64,000 nucleotides of DNA, taken from assembly GCA_002328585.1 (NCBI GenBank), contig DCUV01000060.1, positions 144,569 through 208,568 of the forward strand, given 5' to 3'. Position numbers and translations under genes: made by a program. Under the pieces are notes generated by a model, which ran no database searches, had not been told where the DNA came from, and saw only the letters and a list, made by a program, of their open reading frames with translations. Origin of the DNA: Spirochaetia bacterium UBA2205. Its GTDB lineage: Bacteria; Spirochaetota; UBA4802; UB4802. Numbering within the stretch: position 1 is the first letter of the stretch; every line of letters begins with the position of its first letter. Below, one piece after another: positions 52,583 through 60,492 of the stretch.

Positions 52583-54721
52583 ATGAATCCCCTTGAAAAA
52601 TTGATCAATCCTGTATCAATAGCAGTAGTTGGTGCCAGCAGCAACCCATTAAAGATGGCAACACTGCATTTACTCAGCATTATGAAAGATGGGTATAAGG
52701 GGAGAATCTATGTTATTCACCCTAAAGAGGCATCGGTTTTTGGATTAAAAACGTACAAATCACCACTTGATTTACCGGAGGCTGTCGATTGCGCATTCTT
52801 TGTTATACCTGCACATAACATTCCCGAAACATTAAAAGACTTTGGTACCATAGGTACCAAAAGAGCTATTATCATCAGTGCGGGATTTAAGGAGATTGGT
52901 AAGGAGGGCAAATTATTAGAGGATAAGCTTAAATCAACAGCGGGCATAAATGGAATCAGGTTTCTAGGTCCAAACTGCATGGGTATTGTCAATACTGAAA
53001 TATCATTGAATACAACGATTATGGAATATATTGACAGGCCAGGTTCACTGGGATTTGCTACCCAGAGCGGTACATATATTACCCAAACACTTCGCTATTT
53101 AAAGAATCATGGAATACGATTGAGTAAAGCGGTAAGTGTTGGTAATGAAGCAGATATATCCATTATTGATGTTTTAGAATACCTCGCTAATGATGAACAG
53201 ACAAAAGCTATTGCACTGTATATTGAAGGAATACGTGATATACAGCGATTTCTGGATGTGGCTATAACAATAACACCAAAAAAGCCGATTATAGCTCAAT
53301 ACGTTGGCGGTTCTCAGGCTGGAGCTCGTGCTGGTTCAAGTCATACCGGTGCTATGGCTGGACCGGATTATATTTATGAAGGATTATTTAAACAGGCTGG
53401 TATTATCAGGGTCCATTCTATTGAAGAACTTTTTTTTCATGGGTATATGCTGGCAACACAGCCACGGTTAAAAGGAAACCGCGTCGGTATTATTACCAAT
53501 TCAGGAGGTCCTGCAACATCAATGGCAAATAGCTGTGAGAAAGAAGGATTTATTGTTCCAACATTTAGTGTGGAATTACAGAGTAAAATTAAACCTCTTA
53601 TACCACCCCATGCACAGGCAGGCAACCCTGTTGATATAACCTTTAATCTGGATTTAGATGTATTAACCATTACAATTCCAGAACTGGCAATACAAAGTGG
53701 TGAGGTCGATGCGCTCTGTATACATGGTGCCTATAGAAGAGGATTTGTTGAAGCAGTATACCCCCATATACGGGAGATTTTAAATATCCAGAATCCTGAG
53801 GATATTATCAATATGTTCCCCAGTGATCTGCATACACCGGGAACTATCCCCCAAAAACATGGGATCCCTCTGGTTATGTCATCGTTTTATGACTATCAGG
53901 ATGATTTTACCAAAGCTATGCAGGATCATGATGTTCTTGTGTTTGACGCACCTGAAAAGGCTGCAAAGGCATTGGCTTCGTTATTACGCTATAAGGAAAT
54001 TATAAACCGTTTACCGTATGAACCTATCACATTACCTGAAAGCAACCCTGAAGCAAAAGCAATTATCCTGGAGGCTAAGAAGAATAATCAGAAAGCCTTA
54101 GATGAATATATGGCTAAACGATTGTTGTCATTGTATGGCATTCCAATCCCTGATGAAAGGCTGATTGAAGATGAAAAACAATTAGATGGTATTGTCACAT
54201 CCATGAGATATCCTATAGTGATGAAAGCATGTCACCCCGATATTATGCATAAAACAGAAAAGGGGCTTGTTATTTTACCGGTGAAGGATAGTATTGAAGC
54301 AAAGCAGGCATTTCAAACCATTCAAAACCGTGCTGGATATGCTATCCCGGTACTGGCATACCCAATGGTTGAAGGAAAACGGGAATTTATGGTTGGTGCG
54401 GTTAATAATAAAGGGTTTGCTCAATCAGTGCTTTTTGGTTTAGGAGGCATATATACTGAAGTAATACAGGATGCTACATTCAGAATTGCTCCTTTAACAC
54501 AACGTGATGCGTATGAAATGCTCAATGATATAAAAGCAAAGACGTTATTGGGAAAATTTAGGAATATGGATGAAGTGGATAAGGATATACTGGCACAATT
54601 GATTGTTATTGTAAGTGTACTACCGGTATTACATCCTGAGATAGCCGAGATAGATTGTAATCCTGTGATTATAAGCGGGAATAAGCCCGTAGTTGTTGAT
54701 GCTCTTATAGTAATAGAATAA
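52583..54721 (+). CDS. ADP-forming acyl-CoA synthetase (acetate-CoA ligase type), fused subunits
   Basis: A 712-residue NDP-forming acyl-CoA synthetase, conserving ATP while releasing acetate or another acid from its CoA ester. Order of domains: CoA-binding Rossmann (about 5-130; PVSIAVVGASSNPLKM), succinyl-CoA-ligase-like domain (about 150-290) with the phosphorylatable His in SSHTGAMAG near 252-260, a second ligase-like domain (about 300-455), then the ATP-grasp_5 domain (about 490-705; PIVMKACHPDIMHKTEKG). The ATG at 52583 has GGAGG six bases upstream; the ATG at 52571 overlaps it. It leads an operon with the M50 protease (4 bp gap) and the gamma-carbonic-anhydrase-like gene. Confidence 0.9.
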   Translation: MNPLEKLINPVSIAVVGASSNPLKMATLHLLSIMKDGYKGRIYVIHPKEASVFGLKTYKSPLDLPEAVDCAFFVIPAHNIPETLKDFGTIGTKRAIIISAGFKEIGKEGKLLEDKLKSTAGINGIRFLGPNCMGIVNTEISLNTTIMEYIDRPGSLGFATQSGTYITQTLRYLKNHGIRLSKAVSVGNEADISIIDVLEYLANDEQTKAIALYIEGIRDIQRFLDVAITITPKKPIIAQYVGGSQAGARAGSSHTGAMAGPDYIYEGLFKQAGIIRVHSIEELFFHGYMLATQPRLKGNRVGIITNSGGPATSMANSCEKEGFIVPTFSVELQSKIKPLIPPHAQAGNPVDITFNLDLDVLTITIPELAIQSGEVDALCIHGAYRRGFVEAVYPHIREILNIQNPEDIINMFPSDLHTPGTIPQKHGIPLVMSSFYDYQDDFTKAMQDHDVLVFDAPEKAAKALASLLRYKEIINRLPYEPITLPESNPEAKAIILEAKKNNQKALDEYMAKRLLSLYGIPIPDERLIEDEKQLDGIVTSMRYPIVMKACHPDIMHKTEKGLVILPVKDSIEAKQAFQTIQNRAGYAIPVLAYPMVEGKREFMVGAVNNKGFAQSVLFGLGGIYTEVIQDATFRIAPLTQRDAYEMLNDIKAKTLLGKFRNMDEVDKDILAQLIVIVSVLPVLHPEIAEIDCNPVIISGNKPVVVDALIVIE

Positions 54722-54725
54722 TACC

Positions 54726-55661
54726 ATGGACAATACCATAACATTGTATTCAAAAGTAAAGATAATACTCAAGCGCTATTTTGAAGCTCTTAACATGGAG
54801 CAACGAGTAGTTGTTCCACAATATGATCCTTATTATAAACCAAAATGGATTACTATAATTTTGCTCTTCATAGCAACATTTATAACGACGTCAATCGCGG
54901 GTTCAAATGGTGGTGGTTCAATACTTGCTATTATTATAAATGGTTTACCATTTTCATTATCTTTGCTTGCTATCCTTTTTGCCCACGAAATGGGGCATTA
55001 TATCACTGCGCGCTATTTTGGAGTTATTGCAACACCCCCCTATTTTATACCGTTCCCATCATTGATAGGCACCATGGGAGCCATAATACGAATAAAGTCG
55101 CCCATTCCCGATAAACGTGTTTTATTATACATTGGAGCAATGGGTCCTATAGCAGGATTTATTATCAGTTGTATCGTAATAATTGCAGGACTAATGCAAT
55201 CGAGTGTGCAACCTCTTCCGCAATTAACTGGTGATAGTTTAGTTCCTATATTTGGCGATTCATTACTGTTTTCTTTTTTTGTAAAAATTATAATAGGAAC
55301 TATCCCACAAGGCTATGATGTATATCTTTCTCCCCTTGCATGGGCTGGCTGGATAGGCTTTCTGGTAACAAGCTTAAATCTTATGCCTATTGGACAACTT
55401 GACGGCAGTCATGTTTTATATGCACTGTTTGGGGAAAAGCAACGCTATGCGGGCTGGCTATTCTTTGGTATTATATGTATTCTTACTTTTTTATGGGTTG
55501 GATGGCTAATCTGGATAATTTTAACCGTAAGCTTGCTTATGATAGGCCACCCATATATCCCTGATGGGCAGCCATTAACACCAACAGAGAAAATTATGGG
55601 TTATTTGTGCATAATAATTTTTATATTTACTTTTATTCCAATACCAGTAGTTATATCATGA
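54726..55661 (+). CDS. site-2 protease family (M50) membrane metalloprotease
   Basis: A 311-residue intramembrane zinc protease. The zinc motif HEMGHYITARY lies near 86-96 in the second hydrophobic segment and the third ligand in LMPIGQLDGSH near 219-229. About seven membrane segments are visible. The N-terminal 45 residues are cytoplasmic, and there is no PDZ domain, which places it with the short FtsH-independent S2P/YUP subgroup rather than RseP. It starts 4 bp after the synthetase stop. Possible roles are anti-sigma or membrane-protein cleavage; nothing nearby names a substrate. Confidence 0.88.
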   Translation: MDNTITLYSKVKIILKRYFEALNMEQRVVVPQYDPYYKPKWITIILLFIATFITTSIAGSNGGGSILAIIINGLPFSLSLLAILFAHEMGHYITARYFGVIATPPYFIPFPSLIGTMGAIIRIKSPIPDKRVLLYIGAMGPIAGFIISCIVIIAGLMQSSVQPLPQLTGDSLVPIFGDSLLFSFFVKIIIGTIPQGYDVYLSPLAWAGWIGFLVTSLNLMPIGQLDGSHVLYALFGEKQRYAGWLFFGIICILTFLWVGWLIWIILTVSLLMIGHPYIPDGQPLTPTEKIMGYLCIIIFIFTFIPIPVVIS

Positions 55662-55682
55662 TAATAAATAAGGGAGGGTAGC

Positions 55683-56207
55683 ATGCCACTCTATGAGATT
55701 AATGATCGAAAGCCAGTTATTGGTGAAGGAACATGGATAGCTCCATCTGCGCAGATAATTGGTGATGTCAGAGTTGGTAATCGATGTTATATTGGATTTG
55801 GAGCAATTATCCGCGGAGATTACGGTACTATTATTATTGGAGATGAGTCTGCTATTGAAGAATTATGTATGATTCATGCACGCCCCATGCAATTGGTCCA
55901 GATAGGAAGACGCGTAACCGTTGGGCACATGGTTATGATTCATGGTGCTACTATCATGGATAATGCAGTAATAGGCATGCATGCAACCGTAAGTGATAAT
56001 GCAGAGGTAGGCGAATGGGCGATAGTTGCCGAGCATGCGCTGGTTGTCAATAAACAAAGAATACCTGCCTATAAAATATATGGTGGTGTTCCTGCCAAAG
56101 AGATTGGCGATGTGCAGCAAAAACATAAAGATATATGGGATGCCGGGAAACAGGTGTATGTTGATTTAACGTACCAATATCAACAATCTTTTCGTAAAAT
56201 CGATTAA
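55683..56207 (+). CDS. gamma-carbonic anhydrase family protein (hexapeptide repeat)
   Basis: A 174-residue left-handed beta-helix protein of the PaaY/CaiE/YrdA type. The hexapeptide repeats run from about residue 10 to 145. The metal-ligand region is MIHARP near 62-67 plus VGHMVMIHG near 80-88, giving the three His of the family. PAYKIYGGVPAKEIGD near 124-139 is the usual end of the helix. Enzymes of this family are carbonic anhydrases or thioesterase-like; activity here is not predictable. It is the third gene of the synthetase/M50 operon, with AGGGAGG upstream. A 9-bp tandem repeat (GATTAAATT, three copies, 56202-56228) overlaps its stop codon. Confidence 0.85.
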   Translation: MPLYEINDRKPVIGEGTWIAPSAQIIGDVRVGNRCYIGFGAIIRGDYGTIIIGDESAIEELCMIHARPMQLVQIGRRVTVGHMVMIHGATIMDNAVIGMHATVSDNAEVGEWAIVAEHALVVNKQRIPAYKIYGGVPAKEIGDVQQKHKDIWDAGKQVYVDLTYQYQQSFRKID

Positions 56208-56228
56208 ATTGATTAAATTGATTAAAAT
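56202..56228 (+). repeat. tandem repeat, 9 bp x 3
   Basis: GATTAAATT, GATTAAATT, GATTAAAAT in tandem; the TAA of the first copy (56205-56207) is the stop codon of the upstream gene. It is a slippage-prone microsatellite just before the terminator. Confidence 0.7.
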
Positions 56229-56261
56229 AAAAAAGCATCGTCAAACAGGCGATGCTTTTTT
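56229..56261. terminator. bidirectional intrinsic terminator
   Basis: AAAAAAGCATCG-loop-CGATGCTTTTTT, G+C-rich core GCATCG/CGATGC with A/T extension and T-tracts in both directions, between convergent stops at 56207 and 56293. Confidence 0.88.
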
Positions 56262-56292
56262 ATGATTGTAATGTATTAATACTTTTATTACA

Positions 56293-58410
56293 TTATTTTT
56301 CCATTGCTTCCCAGACATATTCTGCAAGATCAAATGTCTGCAAATTCTGAATATCAAGCTCGTTTGCACCATCTGAAAGCATGGTTAAACAGAATGGGCA
56401 TGCAGTACCTATCTTTGTTGCTCCCGTAGCTTGTGCATCTTTTGTTCTGAATTGATTAATACGTGTTCCCAGATGCTCTTCAATCCACATGCGCGCACCA
56501 CCAGCGCCGCAACAGAAACTACGCTCATGATTTCTGCTCATTTCAACAAAGTTAGTTCCAGGTATTGCCTTGAGGATGTTTCTTGGCTGATCATAGATTG
56601 TATTGTATCGTCCAAGGAAGCATGAATCGTGATAGGTGATAGTTTCGTTCAGTGGTTTTGTTAATTTAATTTTACCTGATTTAATGAGGTTCATGATAAC
56701 TTCAGTGTGATGATAAACCTCATAGTTTGCTTCTAGAGGATTGCCGCTGGAATCTACGCCAACTTTTGCAAATTTTTGATATTCTTTTTTAATGGTATTA
56801 TATCCATGCGGGCATGTGGTGATAATCTTTTTTATACCATAATTTTTGAATGTTTCCAGGTTTTGTGTTGCCAGTGCATGGAACAGATATTCATTACCAG
56901 CGCGCATTGCAGAATCGCCGCAACATGCTTCTTCAGGACCTAATATACCTACTTTATATCCGGCTGCCTGTAAAATCTTGCATAGAGCGATAGCTACTTT
57001 TTGATTGCGTTTATCGTATGATGCTGCACAACCAACAAAATATACAAAATCAACATTGGGGTCTTCAGCTAATGTTTTAACTCCTAAATCCTCAGGAACC
57101 CAATCAGCACGTGCAGCAAATGCAAATCCATAAGGGTTAGAATTATTTTCCATGTTGCCAAAGGAAGTTTGCAATTCAGTTGCCATCTTCCCTTCCATGA
57201 GTACCTGATAACGACGCATATCAATAATTTTTGGTACATGTTCAATCTGAACAGGGCAGTTTTCCATACACGCAGCGCAGTTGGTACATGACCATATCTC
57301 ATCTTCCAAAACATATTCACCAATCAAAGCTTTTGACTCAACGGTTGATGGATCATCTGCGGTCAGCAGTTTTGGTATGCGATCATCCATTGCATCTTTA
57401 ACATCATTGATAATTTTTTTAGGAGATAGCGGCTTTTCGGTCAGATATGCAGGACAATTATCCTGGCAGCGTCCACATCGTGTACATGCATCACCATCCA
57501 TAAGCTGTTTCCATGTAAAGTGCTCTACCATACCAACACCAAAAGTTTCGGCTGTTTCAAATTCTTTTGGGCTTATTACAGGCATTGCAAATTTTGTTTT
57601 TGGGCTTTCATTGTCCAGATTCTGGAAATAGACATTGAGCATGGTGGTAAGGATGTGTCCCAATTTGTCAGTAGCAATGAGGCCTATGAAGCTGAATGCA
57701 CCAATCATATGTAACCACCAGTTGATGTAGTGGGTTACCTCAAGGGTTGGAATACTTAACCAACCAAAAAGGTGTGCTAATGAATAACCAACCGGTGACC
57801 ATACCTCAAATTTTGGAAATCCTGTAATGGCTATTCTGAGCGATTCGTTTAAAAATCCGGTAAGGATGATAAAAGCTATTAATACCAGCGCAAAGGTATC
57901 AATTGGTTTGGTATCCAGCCTGCTTGGCTTTACCTTGTAACGTCTCCAGAATGCCATAATAAGTCCCACAATAACAGCAACACCAAAAATATCGCCTGCA
58001 AATGACCATAACAGGTACGTATCCCCTACCAAAAATTTAAAATGGAAGAATAGTTCAGTAACGTCCTCCTGAATCAGGATTATAAATGTTACAATGAATA
58101 GTCCTACAAAACCATAGAACAGGCAGGCGTGCATTATTCCAGCATATTTTTCACGTAAAACTTTCTTTTGTAAAAATACATATTTAATAAGCGCCACAAT
58201 TCTTTTTTCCGGGAAATCTGTTCTGAGTTCTGGTTTACCCCTCCTCCAGATTATTGCCTTTTGAATCAGGCTATAAAGAATAAAAATGACAGCGATTATT
58301 AAAAAGATATATACACCCCATCGCATGAAACCATGCATGCCGCCAACATTAAAATACGATTCTCTAGTTATCTGGTCGACAGGCATGTTATATAAACTTG
58401 AAAGGCTCAT
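56293..58410 (-). CDS. membrane cytochrome b / Fe-S / CCG-domain oxidoreductase (ETF:menaquinone-type, HdrD-related)
   Basis: A 705-residue respiratory protein that passes electrons between an electron-transferring flavoprotein or acyl-CoA pathway and menaquinone. The N-terminal part (1-265) has five to six membrane segments with His residues suited to haem b (NarI-like). Two [4Fe-4S] motifs follow: CTRCGRCQDNCPAY near 306-319 and CTNCAACMENCPV near 375-387. Two CCG domains come next, with VGCAASYD near 455, EEACCGDSA near 487 and CFLGRYN, FCCGAGG and CPFCLTM from about 590 to 680. ATG 58410 has AAGGAGGG seven bases upstream. Such proteins support butyryl-CoA or fatty-acid oxidation with quinones; etfAB genes are not in the window. 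Confidence 0.85.
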   Translation of the reverse strand: MSLSSLYNMPVDQITRESYFNVGGMHGFMRWGVYIFLIIAVIFILYSLIQKAIIWRRGKPELRTDFPEKRIVALIKYVFLQKKVLREKYAGIMHACLFYGFVGLFIVTFIILIQEDVTELFFHFKFLVGDTYLLWSFAGDIFGVAVIVGLIMAFWRRYKVKPSRLDTKPIDTFALVLIAFIILTGFLNESLRIAITGFPKFEVWSPVGYSLAHLFGWLSIPTLEVTHYINWWLHMIGAFSFIGLIATDKLGHILTTMLNVYFQNLDNESPKTKFAMPVISPKEFETAETFGVGMVEHFTWKQLMDGDACTRCGRCQDNCPAYLTEKPLSPKKIINDVKDAMDDRIPKLLTADDPSTVESKALIGEYVLEDEIWSCTNCAACMENCPVQIEHVPKIIDMRRYQVLMEGKMATELQTSFGNMENNSNPYGFAFAARADWVPEDLGVKTLAEDPNVDFVYFVGCAASYDKRNQKVAIALCKILQAAGYKVGILGPEEACCGDSAMRAGNEYLFHALATQNLETFKNYGIKKIITTCPHGYNTIKKEYQKFAKVGVDSSGNPLEANYEVYHHTEVIMNLIKSGKIKLTKPLNETITYHDSCFLGRYNTIYDQPRNILKAIPGTNFVEMSRNHERSFCCGAGGARMWIEEHLGTRINQFRTKDAQATGATKIGTACPFCLTMLSDGANELDIQNLQTFDLAEYVWEAMEK

Positions 58411-58482
58411 GTACAACCCTCCTTACCCATAAAAAATAATTGCATCTATACTGTAATTAACAATACTTTAATACTGGAAGTC

Positions 58483-58512
58483 CTTGTCAACACTATTTTA
58501 AATAGAATAGTG
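58483..58512 (-). promoter_or_regulatory. -35 element with adjacent palindrome upstream of the oxidoreductase gene
   Basis: On the complement, TTGACA (58483-58488) is preceded directly by the inverted repeat CACTATT/AATAGTG (58491-58512). A -10 is not sharp (AGTATT at 17 bp). The palindrome next to the -35 is a plausible activator or repressor site for the ETF:quinone-type gene. Confidence 0.35.
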
Positions 58513-58591
58513 AGAATATTATGATTGAATAGTAACCAATGAACATGTTGGCACATTGAGAATGTTATAAATGATAATTTATAAAAATGGT

Positions 58592-58620
58592 TTGACGTAA
58601 CTTTAATATAGTACTATAGT
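58592..58620 (+). promoter_or_regulatory. sigma70-type promoter of the FlgT-like lipoprotein
   Basis: TTGACG at 58592-58597, a 17-bp spacer, TATAGT at 58615-58620; about 38 bp of leader before the ATG at 58665. Confidence 0.65.
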
Positions 58621-58664
58621 ATCATTCATATACAATAAATATTCAATAATTACGAGGTCCAATT

Positions 58665-59885
58665 ATGAAACGATATCTTTTCGGGATAAGTTTATTTATC
58701 ATTGCTTCATTAGTGGCATGCGGAGGTGCTCAGAAACAACAGAAGCCATCAAAAACAGAATGTGAGATGTGCGGTGAAGCCGATGGATTTGCTGCCATAT
58801 TTGATAATGATACAGCACTGGCCAGGGATAGAGCCATTGATGATGCCATGAACAAATTAGTCAAAATGAAGCTGGGTACTACCATAGAGGGGCGGGCAGT
58901 TGTTGAAGATTTTGCGCTGGTAGAATCAATTGTTGAAGCAAGATCAACAGGTATGGTAAGGAACTGGAAAGTTATTAAAGAAGGTTCGCAGGAAGGTGCA
59001 TATACGGTCAGGATTTATGGCGAAGTATATCCACAGGCTGTTAATGATACTATAGAAGCAACATTGAAAAATTATGGTCGCCCCAAATTTATGATACTTA
59101 TACATGAAACCTTTGATGGGCAGCAAAATGAACCAGGTTTTACTGTTACAGAGCTTACCATGATGGAGATTATGCAAAATGCCGGCTTTGAGTTTGTTGA
59201 TGCAGCAACTGTTCAGCAATTAATAAAAAAAGACAGAGCAAAGATGATGCGGGCGATGCAGGGACAGGTTGGCGGAGCAGTACAGGAGCTTTTGCTTGAT
59301 GATGTTGGAGCTGAATGTATCATAGTAGGTGATGTTAAAACAACGGATCAGTCGGCCGTATTAAAGCAATATTCGGCAAATATGAAATCCAAGCAGGCAA
59401 TTGTAAACCTGAAAGCTATTGATGTCTATACAGGTAGCATTTTGGCTTCAACCAGCACCAACATGCCAGGTGCTCACATTGATGATGCAACAGCATCAAA
59501 AATAGCCATACAGAGGGCATTAACAAAAATTTTAGGTAGTGTTGATGAAGACACAGGTAAGTTTAAATCTGGTACGTTCATGAATCAGATTACCAAAAAA
59601 TTCCTGTTAGCTGCAACACATCGTATGGTTACATTAAACATCGCAGGGCTGGATTATAACGATTTAACAAAATTCCGTGATATATTGCAGAATAGAATAC
59701 GCGGCATTCAAAAAGTATATGTCCGCGGGCAGGCGGGAAAACAATCCAGGATAGATGTTGAGTTCGCTGGCAAAACAACGGATTTAGCTGATGAATTGGT
59801 TGGAAAATCTGAAAGCATTGGTTTTAAAATTGAGATTAAGGAAACATATCCCAATAAAATTATGCTAATAGCCCAGAAATTGTAA
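58665..59885 (+). CDS. lipoprotein with FlgT-N-like domain
   Basis: A 406-residue envelope lipoprotein. Signal KRYLFGISLFIIASLVAC gives the lipidated Cys at 19, then GGAQKQQKPSKTE and a CEMCG motif (33-37). The domain from about 45 to 130 matches the FlgT N-terminal/LPP20-like pattern: ARDRAIDDAMNKLVKMKLGT, a middle VESIVEARSTGMVRNWKV strand and a late YTVRIYGEV. A second alpha/beta domain (about 135-290; FMILIHETF, VTELTMMEIMQNAGFEFVD) resembles LpoB/CsgG-like secretin-associated proteins. Flagellar or cell-envelope assembly is the best guess. Own promoter upstream, strong terminator downstream. Confidence 0.72.
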   Translation: MKRYLFGISLFIIASLVACGGAQKQQKPSKTECEMCGEADGFAAIFDNDTALARDRAIDDAMNKLVKMKLGTTIEGRAVVEDFALVESIVEARSTGMVRNWKVIKEGSQEGAYTVRIYGEVYPQAVNDTIEATLKNYGRPKFMILIHETFDGQQNEPGFTVTELTMMEIMQNAGFEFVDAATVQQLIKKDRAKMMRAMQGQVGGAVQELLLDDVGAECIIVGDVKTTDQSAVLKQYSANMKSKQAIVNLKAIDVYTGSILASTSTNMPGAHIDDATASKIAIQRALTKILGSVDEDTGKFKSGTFMNQITKKFLLAATHRMVTLNIAGLDYNDLTKFRDILQNRIRGIQKVYVRGQAGKQSRIDVEFAGKTTDLADELVGKSESIGFKIEIKETYPNKIMLIAQKL

Positions 59886-59946
59886 GAAGGCTTTTTATAA
59901 ACATTATTACTCTTTCTCTTATAGTAATAATAGCGTTGTTACACAA

Positions 59947-59976
59947 AAATGCCAGAGAATGGTTTCTCTGGCATTT
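59947..59976 (+). terminator. intrinsic terminator of the lipoprotein gene
   Basis: AAATGCCAGAGAA-TGGT-TTCTCTGGCATTT, a 13-bp perfect stem with a 4-base loop, followed by ATTTT. Confidence 0.85.
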
Positions 59977-59983
59977 ATTTTGA

Positions 59984-60012
59984 TTGACACATGTTGTATG
60001 GTTGGATACATT
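59984..60012 (+). promoter_or_regulatory. promoter of the small gene at 60048
   Basis: TTGACA at 59984-59989, a 17-bp spacer, TACATT at 60007-60012, directly after the preceding terminator. Confidence 0.6.
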
Positions 60013-60047
60013 AAAATTGATAAGTTATTGCAGTGGTGGAGTTGATA

Positions 60048-60413
60048 ATGGATAATCAAGAAAAGTTGCCAGAGCGAATATTAGTAGCCGATGAGGTAGC
60101 ATCAATATTGACCGGCGATAATATTGTTAAAGCGCTTGCCAATTATAAAGTAGATACTCCTGAGAAAGAACATGCCATTGAATTTGTAAAAGCACACTAT
60201 AATTTTATTCAGGAAGTAGTACAGAATGATATACAAAGAAAAATAATACGTTCGGATTTTGAGATAAAAGATCTGGTGGCACACATTAATGCACTCATGC
60301 AAAATAAAGATGAATACCTTTTTACAATGATAGTGATGCATTCTCCAAAACACTACCAGCAAATTCAGAAGTCATTGTTGCGGGAAATAAATAAAAAAGA
60401 GAAAGAAGAGTAA
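60048..60413 (+). CDS. small soluble protein, unknown
   Basis: A 121-residue highly charged helical protein (LPERILVADEVASILTGDNI, EKEHAIEFVKAHYNFIQEVV, MQNKDEYLFTMIVMHSPKHY, then a Lys/Glu tail). The ATG at 60048 has GGAG six bases upstream; a GTG at 60033 would lie before it. It has its own promoter, so it is expressed as a single gene. No family recognised; no signal peptide or membrane segment. Confidence 0.6.
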   Translation: MDNQEKLPERILVADEVASILTGDNIVKALANYKVDTPEKEHAIEFVKAHYNFIQEVVQNDIQRKIIRSDFEIKDLVAHINALMQNKDEYLFTMIVMHSPKHYQQIQKSLLREINKKEKEE

Positions 60414-60492
60414 TAATGATGAGTACTTTACTGCTCAATGATTTTCCTGAAGTGTGAAATAAAAAAATCGATAATCACATGGTGATTCAATT

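Noticed and set aside
60472..60486. AATCAC-ATG-GTGATT hairpin as a terminator between 60413 and 60493
   Set aside because: Only six pairs with weak G+C content and no T-tract; left unannotated.
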